Origin: BD2-11 sp965115885
GTDB taxonomy: Bacteria > Gemmatimonadota > Gemmatimonadetes > Longimicrobiales > Gaopeijiaceae
Direction: 5' to 3'
NCBI GenBank assembly: GCA_965115885.1
Contig: OZ220479.1
Coordinates: 1,364,001-1,428,000 of the forward strand
DNA length: 64,000 bases
A program made the translations under genes and the position numbers. Below the pieces are notes generated by a model. That model made no database searches. It worked only from the letters and a program-made list of their open reading frames with translations, and was not told the origin of the DNA. Shown here one piece after another: positions 54,572 to 63,265 of the stretch; position 1 is the first letter of the stretch, and every line of letters starts with the position of its first letter.

Positions 54572-55531
54572 GTGAACCGGTTCGACGCCCTCGCCATCGA
54601 AGGATGGTCTCCGGACTACGGCTCCCCCGTCGAGACGGAACGGGAAGAGATTCCGGCCGATCGGGTCGACGTGGACGTGGAGCTTCCCGGGGACGAATGG
54701 CGTCCGCTGCCTTGCGGCGACGTCCCGAACGTCCCGGAGCGGATCCGTTTCGTCGACGGCGTGCGCCGCATCGAGGCGCGCGTCTGGATGGCCGACGGGG
54801 ACGAGCCCAGGCTGGGCATCTGCGCCTCCTACGCCGCCGGTACGGTGCGCTGCGGCCGGAGGGCGGAGATCGCGGCGGTCGAGGTGCGTCGGGGCTTCTT
54901 CGGCCGGGCCGGCGTCCCGGACTTGGTCACCCGGGCGGGGACCTTCGCCGCATGTCCCGTGGCGGACGACGACATCCGGCAGCTCGTCAACGGCCTTCAG
55001 GAGCGCATGGGTCGGCTGGAGGTCGAGGTCGCGGGCCGGGAGGACGTCGGCTCGGGCCCGGATCCCGGCGCCCCGACGGTGATCGACGGTCCCTTGCGCG
55101 GCCGCCTGCGCATCCCGGGCGCGATCGGCTACGTGAAGAGCCACCGCGTCCACTATCTGCCCGGAGCTTGCCGCGCTGTGGTGGCGAACCTCGCCCCGTG
55201 CGAGCGATCTCCTCTTTTCCTCGTCCAAACCCAGTGGACGCGCTATTCGTGGTACGTGCGCTTGGCGGCAGCGCGAGGGCATCCGTGGGCGGGAATCGTC
55301 CGCTGCGAGGCTTGGCCGGAGACGGAGCTGGAGCGGATGCGCACGGTCGCGGACGCGACGGCGGCCGCGCTTCCCCGGTTCGCCTCCGAGCCCCACAAGG
55401 ACGACCGCGCGCCCCAGAACCTCTATCCCATCGCCGGCCTGGAACGCGAACTCCATCGCAGGCTGGGGGATCGCGGGGTCGTGTTCCGGGCGCTGCACCG
55501 AGCGGCGGCGGCGTATCGACCGACCCGCTGA
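54572..55531 (+). CDS. nurA: NurA-domain nuclease
   Basis: RNase H-like nuclease that pairs with HerA. In 319 residues one sees IRFVDGVRRIEARVWM (first Asp of the active site), TVIDGPLRG (second Asp), IGYVKSHRVHYLP, QTQWTRYSWYVRL and, late, APQNLYPIAGLERELHRRLG, which is strongly typical of bacterial NurA proteins. GTG 54572. The gene ends the herA-sbcD-sbcC-nurA set; its partner herA is three genes upstream. Identification depends partly on that context. Confidence 0.85.
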   Translation: MNRFDALAIEGWSPDYGSPVETEREEIPADRVDVDVELPGDEWRPLPCGDVPNVPERIRFVDGVRRIEARVWMADGDEPRLGICASYAAGTVRCGRRAEIAAVEVRRGFFGRAGVPDLVTRAGTFAACPVADDDIRQLVNGLQERMGRLEVEVAGREDVGSGPDPGAPTVIDGPLRGRLRIPGAIGYVKSHRVHYLPGACRAVVANLAPCERSPLFLVQTQWTRYSWYVRLAAARGHPWAGIVRCEAWPETELERMRTVADATAAALPRFASEPHKDDRAPQNLYPIAGLERELHRRLGDRGVVFRALHRAAAAYRPTR

Positions 55532-55633
55532 ACGCGGTCCGCACGGAGGAACCCGCGGCCCGGGCGCGAGCGACGAGCCGCGTTGCCGATCGCGTCGGCG
55601 CGGGGGCGCCGTCTCGCCGCCGAATCGCCGATC

Positions 55634-56356
55634 CTATCCCCCCAGCCGCTCGAGCGCTTCCCGGGCCTGCTCGTTTCCCGCCGCGGCCGCCCGTCCGTAC
55701 CACTCCCGCGCACGCTCCGGGTCGAGAGGAACGCCTCGCCCGGCCTCGTAGGCCTCGCCCAGCCGCAACTGCGTGACGGCGTCTCCCTCCCGGGCGGCGC
55801 GCAACCACCATTCCGCAGCCCGGGCGTGGTCCCGCTCCAAGCCCCGTCCGGCCGCGTACTGGTTCCCCAGATTGTGCGCCCCCAGGACGTGCCCGCGCTC
55901 GCCGGCCCGGCGGTGCCAAACCGCGGCCTGCACGTGATCCACGGGTTTTCCCAGTCCCTCGTCGTACGCGGTGCCCATCAGGAAGACGGCCTCCAGCACG
56001 CCCGCTTCGGCCGCGCGCTCCACTTCCCCGACGACCTCGGAAGCGATCGCGCGCGCCCGCTCTTCGTCGCGGGGGAATCCCATGCGACCGGTGGAGTGGA
56101 CGCGAGCCAGCCACATCGTCGCCAGCGCCCCTCCGCCTTCGACGGCCCGCTCGAGCAGCTCGCGGGCGCGGACGTCGTCGACGGTTCCCGCCACCCCCGT
56201 GTACCAGTCGACGGCCTCGACGAGCGCGGGATCCGGATCGGCCGACGCGGGGGAGCAGGAGGCGACGGCGAGGAAGAGCGCGCCCCGCAGGCGGGACGCG
56301 AGGGCCCGCACCGTAGCCGCCGCGGCTCGTTCGCGTCGCGCGCGCATCCGTTTCAT
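55634..56356 (-). CDS. Sel1-repeat lipoprotein
   Basis: A 240-residue minus-strand protein. After a basic lead comes LRGALFLAVASCSPASADPD, with a lipobox VASC, so it is probably an exported lipoprotein. The body is a set of Sel1-type helical repeats: VFLMGTAYDEGLGKPVDHVQ, AAVWHRRAGERGHVLGAHNL, GNQYAAGRGLERDHARAAEW, and a final one ending LERLGG. Such proteins act as scaffolds. The first ATG overlaps the upstream gene's stop as ATGA. A second ATG nine bases in (56347) has GGAGG at better spacing and may be the real start. It is convergent with nurA. Confidence 0.85.
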   Translation of the reverse strand: MKRMRARRERAAAATVRALASRLRGALFLAVASCSPASADPDPALVEAVDWYTGVAGTVDDVRARELLERAVEGGGALATMWLARVHSTGRMGFPRDEERARAIASEVVGEVERAAEAGVLEAVFLMGTAYDEGLGKPVDHVQAAVWHRRAGERGHVLGAHNLGNQYAAGRGLERDHARAAEWWLRAAREGDAVTQLRLGEAYEAGRGVPLDPERAREWYGRAAAAGNEQAREALERLGG

Positions 56357-56790
56357 CCTCCGACCCGGCCCGGCGGCGCGGCGCAGGCGAACGCCCCGTG
56401 GATCCCCGGGACGCAGCCGACCGCGGCCGCGAACAGCCCGGTCGACGCCATGGTTCGGTGGTGCGCCCGAGCTCCGATCCCCGCCGACAGCGGATAGAGC
56501 GCCGTGCGGCCCAGGCGCGACGCCTCCGCGGATTCGGGTTCCCCCGACCGGGCGAAGGACGGAGCCGACCCGCCGGTCGCCACGATCGGGATCGCCCAAG
56601 CGGCGCCGCCGACGGTTCCGGGATCGGCGCGGAGCGGCGAGGAGGCGGGCGTGATTCCGGCGGTCGCCGCCAGCATGGGCGAGAAGGACGCGTGGGTCGC
56701 CGACGGGACGACTTCGAACGCCTTGCGGAAGCGCGACGGCTCCGAGACCCGGAGGACCGAGGCCGCGACGGCGGACAGGAAGCGGAACAT
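56353..56790 (-). CDS. Small protein of unknown function upstream of the Sel1 lipoprotein
   Basis: A 145-codon frame, ATG at 56790, ending in ATGA overlap with the Sel1 gene. Third codon positions are almost all G or C in this frame and not in the others, which supports real coding. The product begins MFRFLSAVAASVLRVSEPSR and is rich in Ala, Ser, Gly and Pro, with patches such as GGAAWAIPIVATGGSAPSFA and MASTGLFAAAVGC. There is no clear membrane helix or known motif. The start is uncertain since the frame is open further upstream and no ribosome site is obvious. Confidence 0.5.
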   Translation of the reverse strand: MFRFLSAVAASVLRVSEPSRFRKAFEVVPSATHASFSPMLAATAGITPASSPLRADPGTVGGAAWAIPIVATGGSAPSFARSGEPESAEASRLGRTALYPLSAGIGARAHHRTMASTGLFAAAVGCVPGIHGAFACAAPPGRVGG

Positions 56791-57147
56791 TGCCAGCGGC
56801 TCGGCGACGAAGGAACGCTTCCCCGGTCCATGCACGATCTCTCCGGTGCGGACGCTCGAAGTTGTCGATCCGGAGCGGAATCGGCAACGGACGCGGTCGA
56901 GGCGCGGGCGTGCGGGCCCGCAGATCGCGTGCACCGGAGAACCGATTCTTCCGCAATGCGCGCAGGGCCTTCGGAACTCGCCCTGCGGGCGCGGGTTTCG
57001 CATTTTCGGCGCATGGCTCGCCGGGGGGACGGGTTGCCGGAGCTTCGGCGAGGGACCCTTCCTGTCTCCGCGCCGAAGCGTCTCCGGCCCGAATCCCCCG
57101 GTGCGCCGCGCGGACCAACGAGGAGCGCGGACCAACGAGGAACCGCC
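56791..57147. other. Divergent intergenic region with a 17-base tandem duplication
   Basis: About 357 bases between the minus-strand pair and the plus-strand zinc-ribbon gene. It should carry promoters in both directions, though I see no convincing -35/-10 pair. The right end holds the duplicated ribosome binding site listed separately. Open frames crossing it lack G/C-rich third positions. Confidence 0.5.
57108..57141 (+). repeat. Perfect 17-base tandem duplication carrying the ribosome binding site
   Basis: GCGCGGACCAACGAGGA occurs at 57108-57124 and again at 57125-57141. Each copy ends in GAGGA; the second copy's GAGGA is 6 bases before the GTG start at 57148, so the functional ribosome site has been duplicated. 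Confidence 0.9.
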
Positions 57148-58194
57148 GTGTACGCCTCCTGCATGTTCTGCCGCAAACACTTGGGGACCAACGAGGTCGT
57201 GGAGTCCTTTCCGGTCGGTCGGCGCTTGGCCTTCGACGCCGCCCGGGGCCGCCTCTGGGTGGTGTGCGCCAAGTGCGAGCGCTGGAACCTCACTCCTCTG
57301 GAGGAGCGCTGGGAGGCTGTGGAGGACTGCGAGCGCCTCTTCCGCGGCACCCGCGTCCGCGCCTCCACGGACAACGTCGGTCTCGCGCGCCACCCCGAGG
57401 GATTGACGCTCGTGCGCATCGGCCGACCCCTGCGCCCCGAGTTCGCGGCCTGGCGCTACGGAGACCAGTTCGGGCGGCGGATGCGGCGGTCGATTCTGTA
57501 CGGAGCGGCCGCCACCCTCGCGGTCGGAGGCGTGGCGGTCGGAGGTTTGGCTGCGGGCGTCACGGTCGGGCTCGTCTTCCAGGCCCCGAACTGGTTCCAC
57601 ATCTGGAACGCTTGGTTCGGCAACCGCACGCGCGTGGAGCTCCGTTCCGACCGCGCACGCCCCGTCGAGCTCAAGCAGCGGGATTTGTCGAAAATCCGGA
57701 TTCTGGGGGCGGAGGACGATCCGGGCTTCAGGTTGCTGATTCGCCGGGGGAGGAGGGAGACCGTGCACGAGGGGGCGGAGGCGCATCGGTTCGCGGCCGC
57801 CATTCTTCCCAAGATCAACGCGTCCGGCGGAACCCGGGGCGCGGTGCGGAACGCGGTGAACCTGATCGAAGACAGCGGGCACCCTGAGCGCTTCATGCGC
57901 GAGGTTGCGCGAGACGTCGGCTTCACGGACTGGCACGGAACTCCCGGCTACATCGACAGGATGCCCAAGCCGCACAGGCTCGCCCTCGAAATGGCGCTTC
58001 ACGAGGAACGGGAGCGACGTGCCTTGGAGGGCGAACTCTGGCTTCTGGAAAGGGCTTGGCTGGAGGCGGAGGAGATCGCGGACATCTCCGACAAGCTGTT
58101 GCTCCCCGAAGAGACGGAGGAGTTCATGCGCGAGAATCGGCCGGGTCCGGCCGAGCCCCCGGGAGAGAACGCAGGGACGGCGACGGCCCGCTGA
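57148..58194 (+). CDS. Zinc-ribbon membrane protein of unknown function
   Basis: A 348-residue protein. The N-terminus has two CxxC pairs, CMFCRKHLGTNEVVESF and VVCAKCERWNLTPLEERWEA, forming a likely zinc ribbon that may recognise a protein or nucleic acid. About residues 110-150 include one or two hydrophobic glycine-rich helices (LYGAAATLAVGGVAVGGLAA and VTVGLVFQAP). The rest is soluble and mixed helical, ending in a charged helix and a Pro/Gly-rich tail. I know no family for it. GTG 57148 is preceded by GAGGA in a duplicated block. Coding character is good throughout. Confidence 0.7.
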   Translation: MYASCMFCRKHLGTNEVVESFPVGRRLAFDAARGRLWVVCAKCERWNLTPLEERWEAVEDCERLFRGTRVRASTDNVGLARHPEGLTLVRIGRPLRPEFAAWRYGDQFGRRMRRSILYGAAATLAVGGVAVGGLAAGVTVGLVFQAPNWFHIWNAWFGNRTRVELRSDRARPVELKQRDLSKIRILGAEDDPGFRLLIRRGRRETVHEGAEAHRFAAAILPKINASGGTRGAVRNAVNLIEDSGHPERFMREVARDVGFTDWHGTPGYIDRMPKPHRLALEMALHEERERRALEGELWLLERAWLEAEEIADISDKLLLPEETEEFMRENRPGPAEPPGENAGTATAR

Positions 58195-58689
58195 AAACGG
58201 CGGGGCCGCCCGGAACCGATCGCCCGCTCGCCGTCCCGACCGCCGAGTTGCGCGGCGTTGCGGCGTCGCGGGATGGCTTGGCATGGGAAGGGGAGATCGA
58301 GGCGTCGGGCGATCGGGCAACGGACCCCGACGAGGCGTTGAAGCGAGTCCGGCGCGCGGTTGCCGCTGGCGTTGGCCGCCCGAGGAATCTGGCGGACGGG
58401 CTCCACGCGGGCGGCCCCCGCGCGCTTCGTCGGTCTCGGGCGCTTCGACGGGGGCTCCCGGGCCGAGAAGGCGAGGGCGGGCCGTAGGGAAGTCGCGGCC
58501 GCCGGCCAGCGGATCGAATCGAGGGGGCGCGAGCGAAGACGCCTTCGCCCCAGATCTCGAATTGGGGGGGTGCGTTTCGGGAATCCCGAGAGGTTGCTTT
58601 GGCGGTCCCCCTCGCCTTTGGGACAGGCGCGTCGCCTTGGCGGCTCACGCTGTATCTTGACATCTTGACGGGCTTCCAGGTTGGAGCGG
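58195..58689. other. Gene-free stretch, about 500 bases
   Basis: One frame (58188-58487) reads protein-like text such as GLAWEGEIEASGDRATDPDE and ALKRVRRAVAAGVG but has no start codon or ribosome site. It may be the worn remnant of a gene. A TATCTT with a poor upstream box lies near 58652. Nothing else is recognisable before the transposase remnant. Confidence 0.35.
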
Positions 58690-59040
58690 TTGGGGGGATT
58701 CGGGAACCGCAACTCTCCGCCCTCCGTCCTCCTCCGCGAATCCCTATCCGCACGTCGCCTCGGGCTCGAGAAGCTCCTCGACCGCCGACCCACCCTCCCG
58801 AGAACGGGCCTTGGCCGCCGCCATGATTCTCGGCCGCATCCTCGATCCCCGCTCCAAGCTCGCCACCGCCCGCTGGTTCGGTAGCGAGACCCCGACCCGC
58901 ACGCTGGGCGAGGAGCTCGATATCTCGGACGCCGACGCCAGCTCTACCGGGCCATGGACTGGTTGCTCGAGCGCGTCGGTTTCGAACTCGTTGCCAAGAT
59001 CGCATCCAGCGGGGTTCCTGTGGGGCGGGCCGCCGACGAA
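58690..59040 (+). pseudogene. N-terminal remnant of an IS1634-family transposase
   Basis: Three frames in succession give ARRLGLEKLLDRRP, then AAAMILGRILDPRSKLATAR and WFGSETPTRTLGEELDISDA, then MDWLLERVGFELVAKIAS. Joined, they match the first third of IS1634 transposases (xLGLxxxL..., AMILxRxxxPxSKLATxRW, LxxxDADExxLYRAMDWLLER). At least two frameshifts and the loss of everything after about residue 180 make it dead. The complementary C-terminal half of the same family is found near 32.3-32.6 kb. Confidence 0.72.
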
Positions 59041-59137
59041 AATGGAGCGTGGTCGCGAGCGTACTTTCGGGGGAGCGGCTCCCCGGGAGGAAGCCGCGCG
59101 GGCGAACGCGAGGGACTCGGTCGAGGAGGATTGGACG

Positions 59138-60211
59138 ATGCACGGAGCGGGCGACGGAATGGAGCGGTTGATCGAGGGGTGGGACGGGCTGGGAGCGGTC
59201 GTCTCCCGTCACCGCGAGACGGGAAGCTGGATCTTCGTCGCGCTGCACGACGCGACGCTGGGGCGTCCCACCGGGGGCTGCCGCCTCCGGAGCTACCCGA
59301 CCCCGGCCGACGGGCTGCGCGACGCGATGCGGCTGGCCGAGGGGATGAGCTACAAGTGGGCGGCCATGAACCTGCCCTACGGCGGCGGCAAGTCGGTTCT
59401 GGCCGTGCCCGGTCCGATCCGGGGCGCCGCTAGGCGCAGTTTGTTTCGTCGGCTGGGCCAGGTGATCGACGCGCTGAACGGAGGCTACCGCGTCGGGGCC
59501 GACCTGGGCACGACGCCGGAGGACATGGGATTCCTGTCCACCGTGACGCCCCATGTGGCCAAGCCGAAGGGCCGGGACGGGGGCGCGCCCGTCCATCCGG
59601 GACCCTTCACGGCGGTCGGCGTCCACGCCGGCGTCGTTGCGGCGGTTCGGCATTGGAGCGGACGCGACGAACTGGACGGCGTCGCTGTGCTGGTCGAAGG
59701 GGTGGGCGCCGTCGGAGGCCCGCTGGCCAGATCGCTGCGCGCGTCGGGCGCCGCCGTGCTGGTGGCGGATCGGAACGCCGAGCGGGCCCGGGCGGTCGCC
59801 CGCGAGTGCGACGGGCGCGTGGTGGACGCGGCCGACGTGCCCGATGCGCAGTGCGACGTCTACGCGCCGTGCGCCGTCGGCGCGACGCTCAACGAGCGCA
59901 CGATTCCGCGCCTCCGGTGTCGCGTCGTCGCCGGCGCGGCCAACAACCAGCTCGAGAAGCCCGAGGACGCGGGACGGCTGGCGGACCGGGGAATTCTCTA
60001 CGCGCCGGACTACGTGATCAACGGGGGCGGCGCCATGGCGTTCGGGCTCATGGAGCAGGGGGTCGCGGAGGCGGAGGAACTGACGGAGCGCGTGCGTTCC
60101 ATCGGCGAGCGGCTGCGGGAGATCTTCGCCGAGGCGCGCTCGACCGGCGTGACGCCTGCCGAGGCCGCGAACCGGAGGGCCCGCCGGTCGCTCGGGCGAA
60201 CGGCGGCGTGA
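59138..60211 (+). CDS. Glu/Leu/Phe/Val dehydrogenase-family amino-acid dehydrogenase, leucine-dehydrogenase-like
   Basis: Reversible NAD-dependent oxidative deamination of a branched-chain or aromatic amino acid. ATG 59138 has GAGGAGG 8 bases upstream. The substrate domain shows GRPTGGCRLRSYPTPADGLR, AEGMSYKWAAMNLPYGGGKS (two catalytic-site lysines) and VGADLGTTPEDM. The Rossmann half has VLVEGVGAVGGPLARSLRAS, followed by VVAGAANNQLEKPED and LYAPDYVINGGGAM. At 357 residues it fits leucine and phenylalanine dehydrogenases, not the 410-450 residue glutamate enzymes. The open frame upstream belongs to the transposase remnant. Confidence 0.88.
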   Translation: MHGAGDGMERLIEGWDGLGAVVSRHRETGSWIFVALHDATLGRPTGGCRLRSYPTPADGLRDAMRLAEGMSYKWAAMNLPYGGGKSVLAVPGPIRGAARRSLFRRLGQVIDALNGGYRVGADLGTTPEDMGFLSTVTPHVAKPKGRDGGAPVHPGPFTAVGVHAGVVAAVRHWSGRDELDGVAVLVEGVGAVGGPLARSLRASGAAVLVADRNAERARAVARECDGRVVDAADVPDAQCDVYAPCAVGATLNERTIPRLRCRVVAGAANNQLEKPEDAGRLADRGILYAPDYVINGGGAMAFGLMEQGVAEAEELTERVRSIGERLREIFAEARSTGVTPAEAANRRARRSLGRTAA

Positions 60212-60410
60212 ACGCCTGCGGAAACTTGGCGAGCCGGCCGCCGACGCCCTATGATCGGGGCGTGAAAAAGAACGACGCGGTCGTTCAGCGCCGAAGGGAC
60301 GGGGGCGACTTCATTTCTCAAGCAGCCAGCGGACGAAGTCGCCGTCGCACTGACCGCATGGTTTGGTTAGGCTGCAGGTTCTGCGAAGACCTCGGTCACG
60401 GAGTGCGTAG

Positions 60411-61500
60411 ATGGCGATCGGCAAGCGGCTAAAGGAGCCGCGGGTGGAGACGTTCGTCGCGTCGAACCGGATTCGGTCGTTGGGCAGCCCGTTCTATCGG
60501 GCACTGAACGAAATGTTCGACGCGAACGGATTCGACGAGTTCGCGGAACGAGCTTGCGTCGACTTCCATTCGAAGACTCGCGGACGACCGGGGATTCCGC
60601 CGGCCGTGTACTTCAGGATGTTGCTGGTCGGGTATCTCGAGGGCATCGGCTCGGAGCGCGGCGTCGCGTGGCGGTGTGCGGACTCGCTTTCCCTTCGCGA
60701 GTTTCTCGGTTGCGGGCTGGACCGGAACCCGCCGGAACACTCGGGCCTGTCCAAGACGCGCAAGCGGCTGAGCGTGGAAGCCCACGAGAAGGTGTTCGAC
60801 TGGGTGCTGAATCTGCTGGACGAGTCGGGGCTCCTGAAGGGCGAGACGCTCGGGGTGGACGCGACGACGCTGGAGGCGAACGCGGCGATGCGCGCGATCG
60901 TGCGGCGCGACACGTTGCAGGGCTACACCGAGTGGCTGGAGGAGTTGACGGAGGCGTCGGGCATGGAAACGCCGACGAGTGAAAAATTTCGTGAAGCTTG
61001 ACCTGAAGCGCAAGAACAAGGCGTCGAACGAGAACTGGGTGCATCCGCACGACCCGGAGGCGCGCAGTGCGAAGATGAAGGACGGTCGCACGCACATGGC
61101 CCACAAGTTCGAGCAGGCGGTGGACATGGAGACGGGAGCGGTGGTGGCGGCGACGGTTCGGCCGATGGAGGGGGGAGACGTGGCGTCGTTGCCGAAAACG
61201 CTGGACGCGGCGACGAACGGCTGCGAGAGCTTGGGAAAGAGCCGAAGGAGGTCGTGGCCGACAAGGGGTATCACGCGAACGCGACCATGACGGAGGCGGC
61301 GGAGCGGGGTCTGCGAAGCTATGCGAGCGAGCCGAACCGAGGTCGTCGGAAATGGAAGAACAAGCGGGACGCGCGGAAAGCGACGCATGCGAATCGGCGC
61401 AGGATCCGGGGGGAGCGGGGGAAGAGGCTGTTGCGGGCGAGGGGTGAGAAGCTGGAGCGGGGGTTTGCGCACATGCTGGAGACGGGAGGTCTACGGCGGG
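60411..61500 (+). pseudogene. IS1182-type transposase broken by two frameshifts and 3' truncation
   Basis: ATG 60411 opens SLGSPFYRALNEMFDANGFD and RGRPGIPPAVYFRMLLVGYL, up to TLGVDATTLEANAAM (first catalytic-region Asp). The frame is lost at an A5 run near 60980. It continues as DLKRKNKASNENWVHPHDPE, KMKDGRTHMAHKFEQAVDME and TGAVVAATVRPM. A second slip near 61220 leads to ELGKEPKEVVADKGYHANAT and GRRKWKNKRDARKATHANRR, ending at MLETGGLRRV about 61497. The usual last 50-80 residues are missing. Both slips are single-base changes. I could not see clear terminal inverted repeats. Confidence 0.8.
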
Positions 61501-61794
61501 TTTCTCCACGGACTGCAGGCCCGACTCCCATGGCCAACCGACAGGAGTTCGGCCAAGCGGTGCCTTGAAGAGGTCGACGTTCTCTTGGGCCGGGATCGCC
61601 CCCATACACGCGCCAGCGCCGCAAGCCCGGGCCACCCGAGTGCGGCGCGTCTACTCAACGGCATCGCCGAGCTTGGCTTGCCGAATCGAAAAGCCCTACC
61701 GCTGGCTCGCCGGTTCTGCCGACAAGGCGATCCTCCATCGCTTTCCAACGTCTTCGGCCATCGGAGCCCCAAAGCGGCCTGCCAGCATATCCCG

Positions 61795-62715
61795 CTACGC
61801 CGCCGGAGCCCGGCGGACGCTCTCGGCCGACCGCAGCGCCGCCGCCGGATACCCGCCTCCGAAGAGGCGGGCATGGACCAGGTCGGCGTAGAGGTGGTAC
61901 GCCGGCATGCGACGGCGCCGGCCGGCCTGCAACGGCCAAGCGTCGGCGTAGGCATCGAAGAACTCCTGCGGAAAGCCGCCGAAGCGGCGGCACATCGCCA
62001 GGTCGACCTCCCGGTGCCCGACGTAGACGGCGGGGTCGATGAGAACTCCTTCGGTCCCCTTCCCCGACCTCCGGAACATCACGTTCCCCGCCCACAGGTC
62101 GCCGTGCAGAAGCGAGGGACCGTCGGCGTCGGCGGCCGGCGCGAGGAGCGAGCGCGCCCGTTCGGCGGTCTCCTTCAGGACGGCGAGCTCGCTGCGGTCG
62201 AAGACGCCGCGCTCCGCGAGTTCGCCGGCCAGCGGGAGGATTCGACGTTCGGCCCAGAAGTCCCCCCAGCGCTCCATCCAGCCGTTGGGCTGGGGCAGCG
62301 GCCCGATCGCGTTGTCCCGACGCCACCCGAATCGGCCGCCGTCGGGCGCCCGGCGGTGCAGCGCGGCCAGATCGCGTCCCAGGCGCCGCCAACCCCCAGC
62401 GTCGCCCCTCGCGCCCTCGATCCACTCCAGCGCCAGCCAGGCGACCGGGTCGCCCGGACGGCTCCGAGCCGCGACGGCCGGCGTGGCGACGGGCCCCGCG
62501 CGGGCCAGGACGTCGAGTCCCTCGGCCTCGAAGTCGAAGACCTCGTGGTCGACCGCGGGATTCCACTTGAGGAAGAACCGATCCGCGCCCGCTCGCACCG
62601 TCGCGGCCCGATGGACGCATCCGCCCGCGAGCGGCCGAACCTCCCGCGCGGCGGCGGGATCGAGCCCGAGCGCTCTGCAGACGCCGTCCAGCGGCGGCGT
62701 TCGACCGGCGTTCAC
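61795..62715 (-). CDS. Fructosamine/ribulosamine 3-kinase family protein
   Basis: Phosphorylates ketoamines formed by protein glycation so that they fall apart. In 306 residues one sees REVRPLAGGCVHRAATVRAG, RFFLKWNP, LALEWIEG, the kinase catalytic phrase SLLHGDLWAGNVMF and metal-site LIDPAVYVGHREVDLAM, then YHLYADLVHARLFGGGY. All are standard FN3K-family marks. GTG 62715 overlaps the stop of the phosphatase fragment upstream. In several bacteria such kinases are paired with a low-molecular-weight phosphatase; here that partner is broken. Confidence 0.9.
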   Translation of the reverse strand: MNAGRTPPLDGVCRALGLDPAAAREVRPLAGGCVHRAATVRAGADRFFLKWNPAVDHEVFDFEAEGLDVLARAGPVATPAVAARSRPGDPVAWLALEWIEGARGDAGGWRRLGRDLAALHRRAPDGGRFGWRRDNAIGPLPQPNGWMERWGDFWAERRILPLAGELAERGVFDRSELAVLKETAERARSLLAPAADADGPSLLHGDLWAGNVMFRRSGKGTEGVLIDPAVYVGHREVDLAMCRRFGGFPQEFFDAYADAWPLQAGRRRRMPAYHLYADLVHARLFGGGYPAAALRSAESVRRAPAA

Positions 62716-63000
62716 CCTCGAGCCAGGCGAATCGACTCGGCCGGAAAGCCGCGACACGAACGCTCGAGGACTTCGTACACGCGCTCGAAGTCCTCGGGAC
62801 CGCCGTAGTAGGGGTCCGGCACGTCCGCGCCGGGGCTTTGGCCGTCGTGGTCGCGCATCAGCGCCAGCTCGGCGGGCGACCCGTGCGGGCACCGCCGCTT
62901 CAAGGCGCGCAGATTGCTCGCGTCCATCGCTGCTCGCGTCCATCGCCACGATCCAGTCGAAGCGCTCGCCCAGGCGCGGCTGGCGGACCGGAGAGGGAAG
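62712..63000 (-). pseudogene. C-terminal part of a low-molecular-weight protein-tyrosine-phosphatase-family gene, disrupted
   Basis: The minus strand gives RLGERFDWIVAMDAS in one frame. After a 16-base tandem duplication, another frame gives MDASNLRALKRRCPHGSPAE, LALMRDH and DVPDPYYGGPEDFERVYEVL. These are the second half of LMW-PTP, with the catalytic acid loop DPYYGG. Upstream of about 63000 I find no P-loop (CxGNxCRSP) in any frame, so the N-terminus is missing or very worn. The stop is in GTGA overlap with the fructosamine kinase, so the two were once an operon. Confidence 0.78.
62915..62946 (-). repeat. 16-base tandem duplication causing a frameshift
   Basis: TGCTCGCGTCCATCGC at 62915-62930 is repeated exactly at 62931-62946 (plus-strand reading). 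Sixteen is not a multiple of three, so the copy shifts the phosphatase reading frame. Removing one copy restores a continuous frame reading VAMDASNLRALKR. Confidence 0.92.
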
Positions 63001-63265
63001 TCGGGCGCTACCGGGCGCTGGCCCGGACGGTCCGACTCGGTGATCGAGGAACCGATCCAGCGGACAGCGTGAAGCGTCTGCCGACGACCCCGGCGGGACC
63101 GTCGAGATGCGTGAATCGCCCCCCTCGCCGTACGTAAGAGCATCGGAAGCCTTCCGGCTGCTCGGCGTCCGTCCGTGACTTGCACCCGGTAGCGTACACT
63201 TCCGAGACGCAGACAACTCATCACGAAACGGTCGGTTGGCCCGTTTTGCACGCTGGAAGTTCGGC

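Noticed and set aside
58188..58487. A gene in the frame downstream of the zinc-ribbon membrane protein
   Set aside because: The text looks partly protein-like, but there is no start codon or ribosome site and no family match; it may be a remnant.
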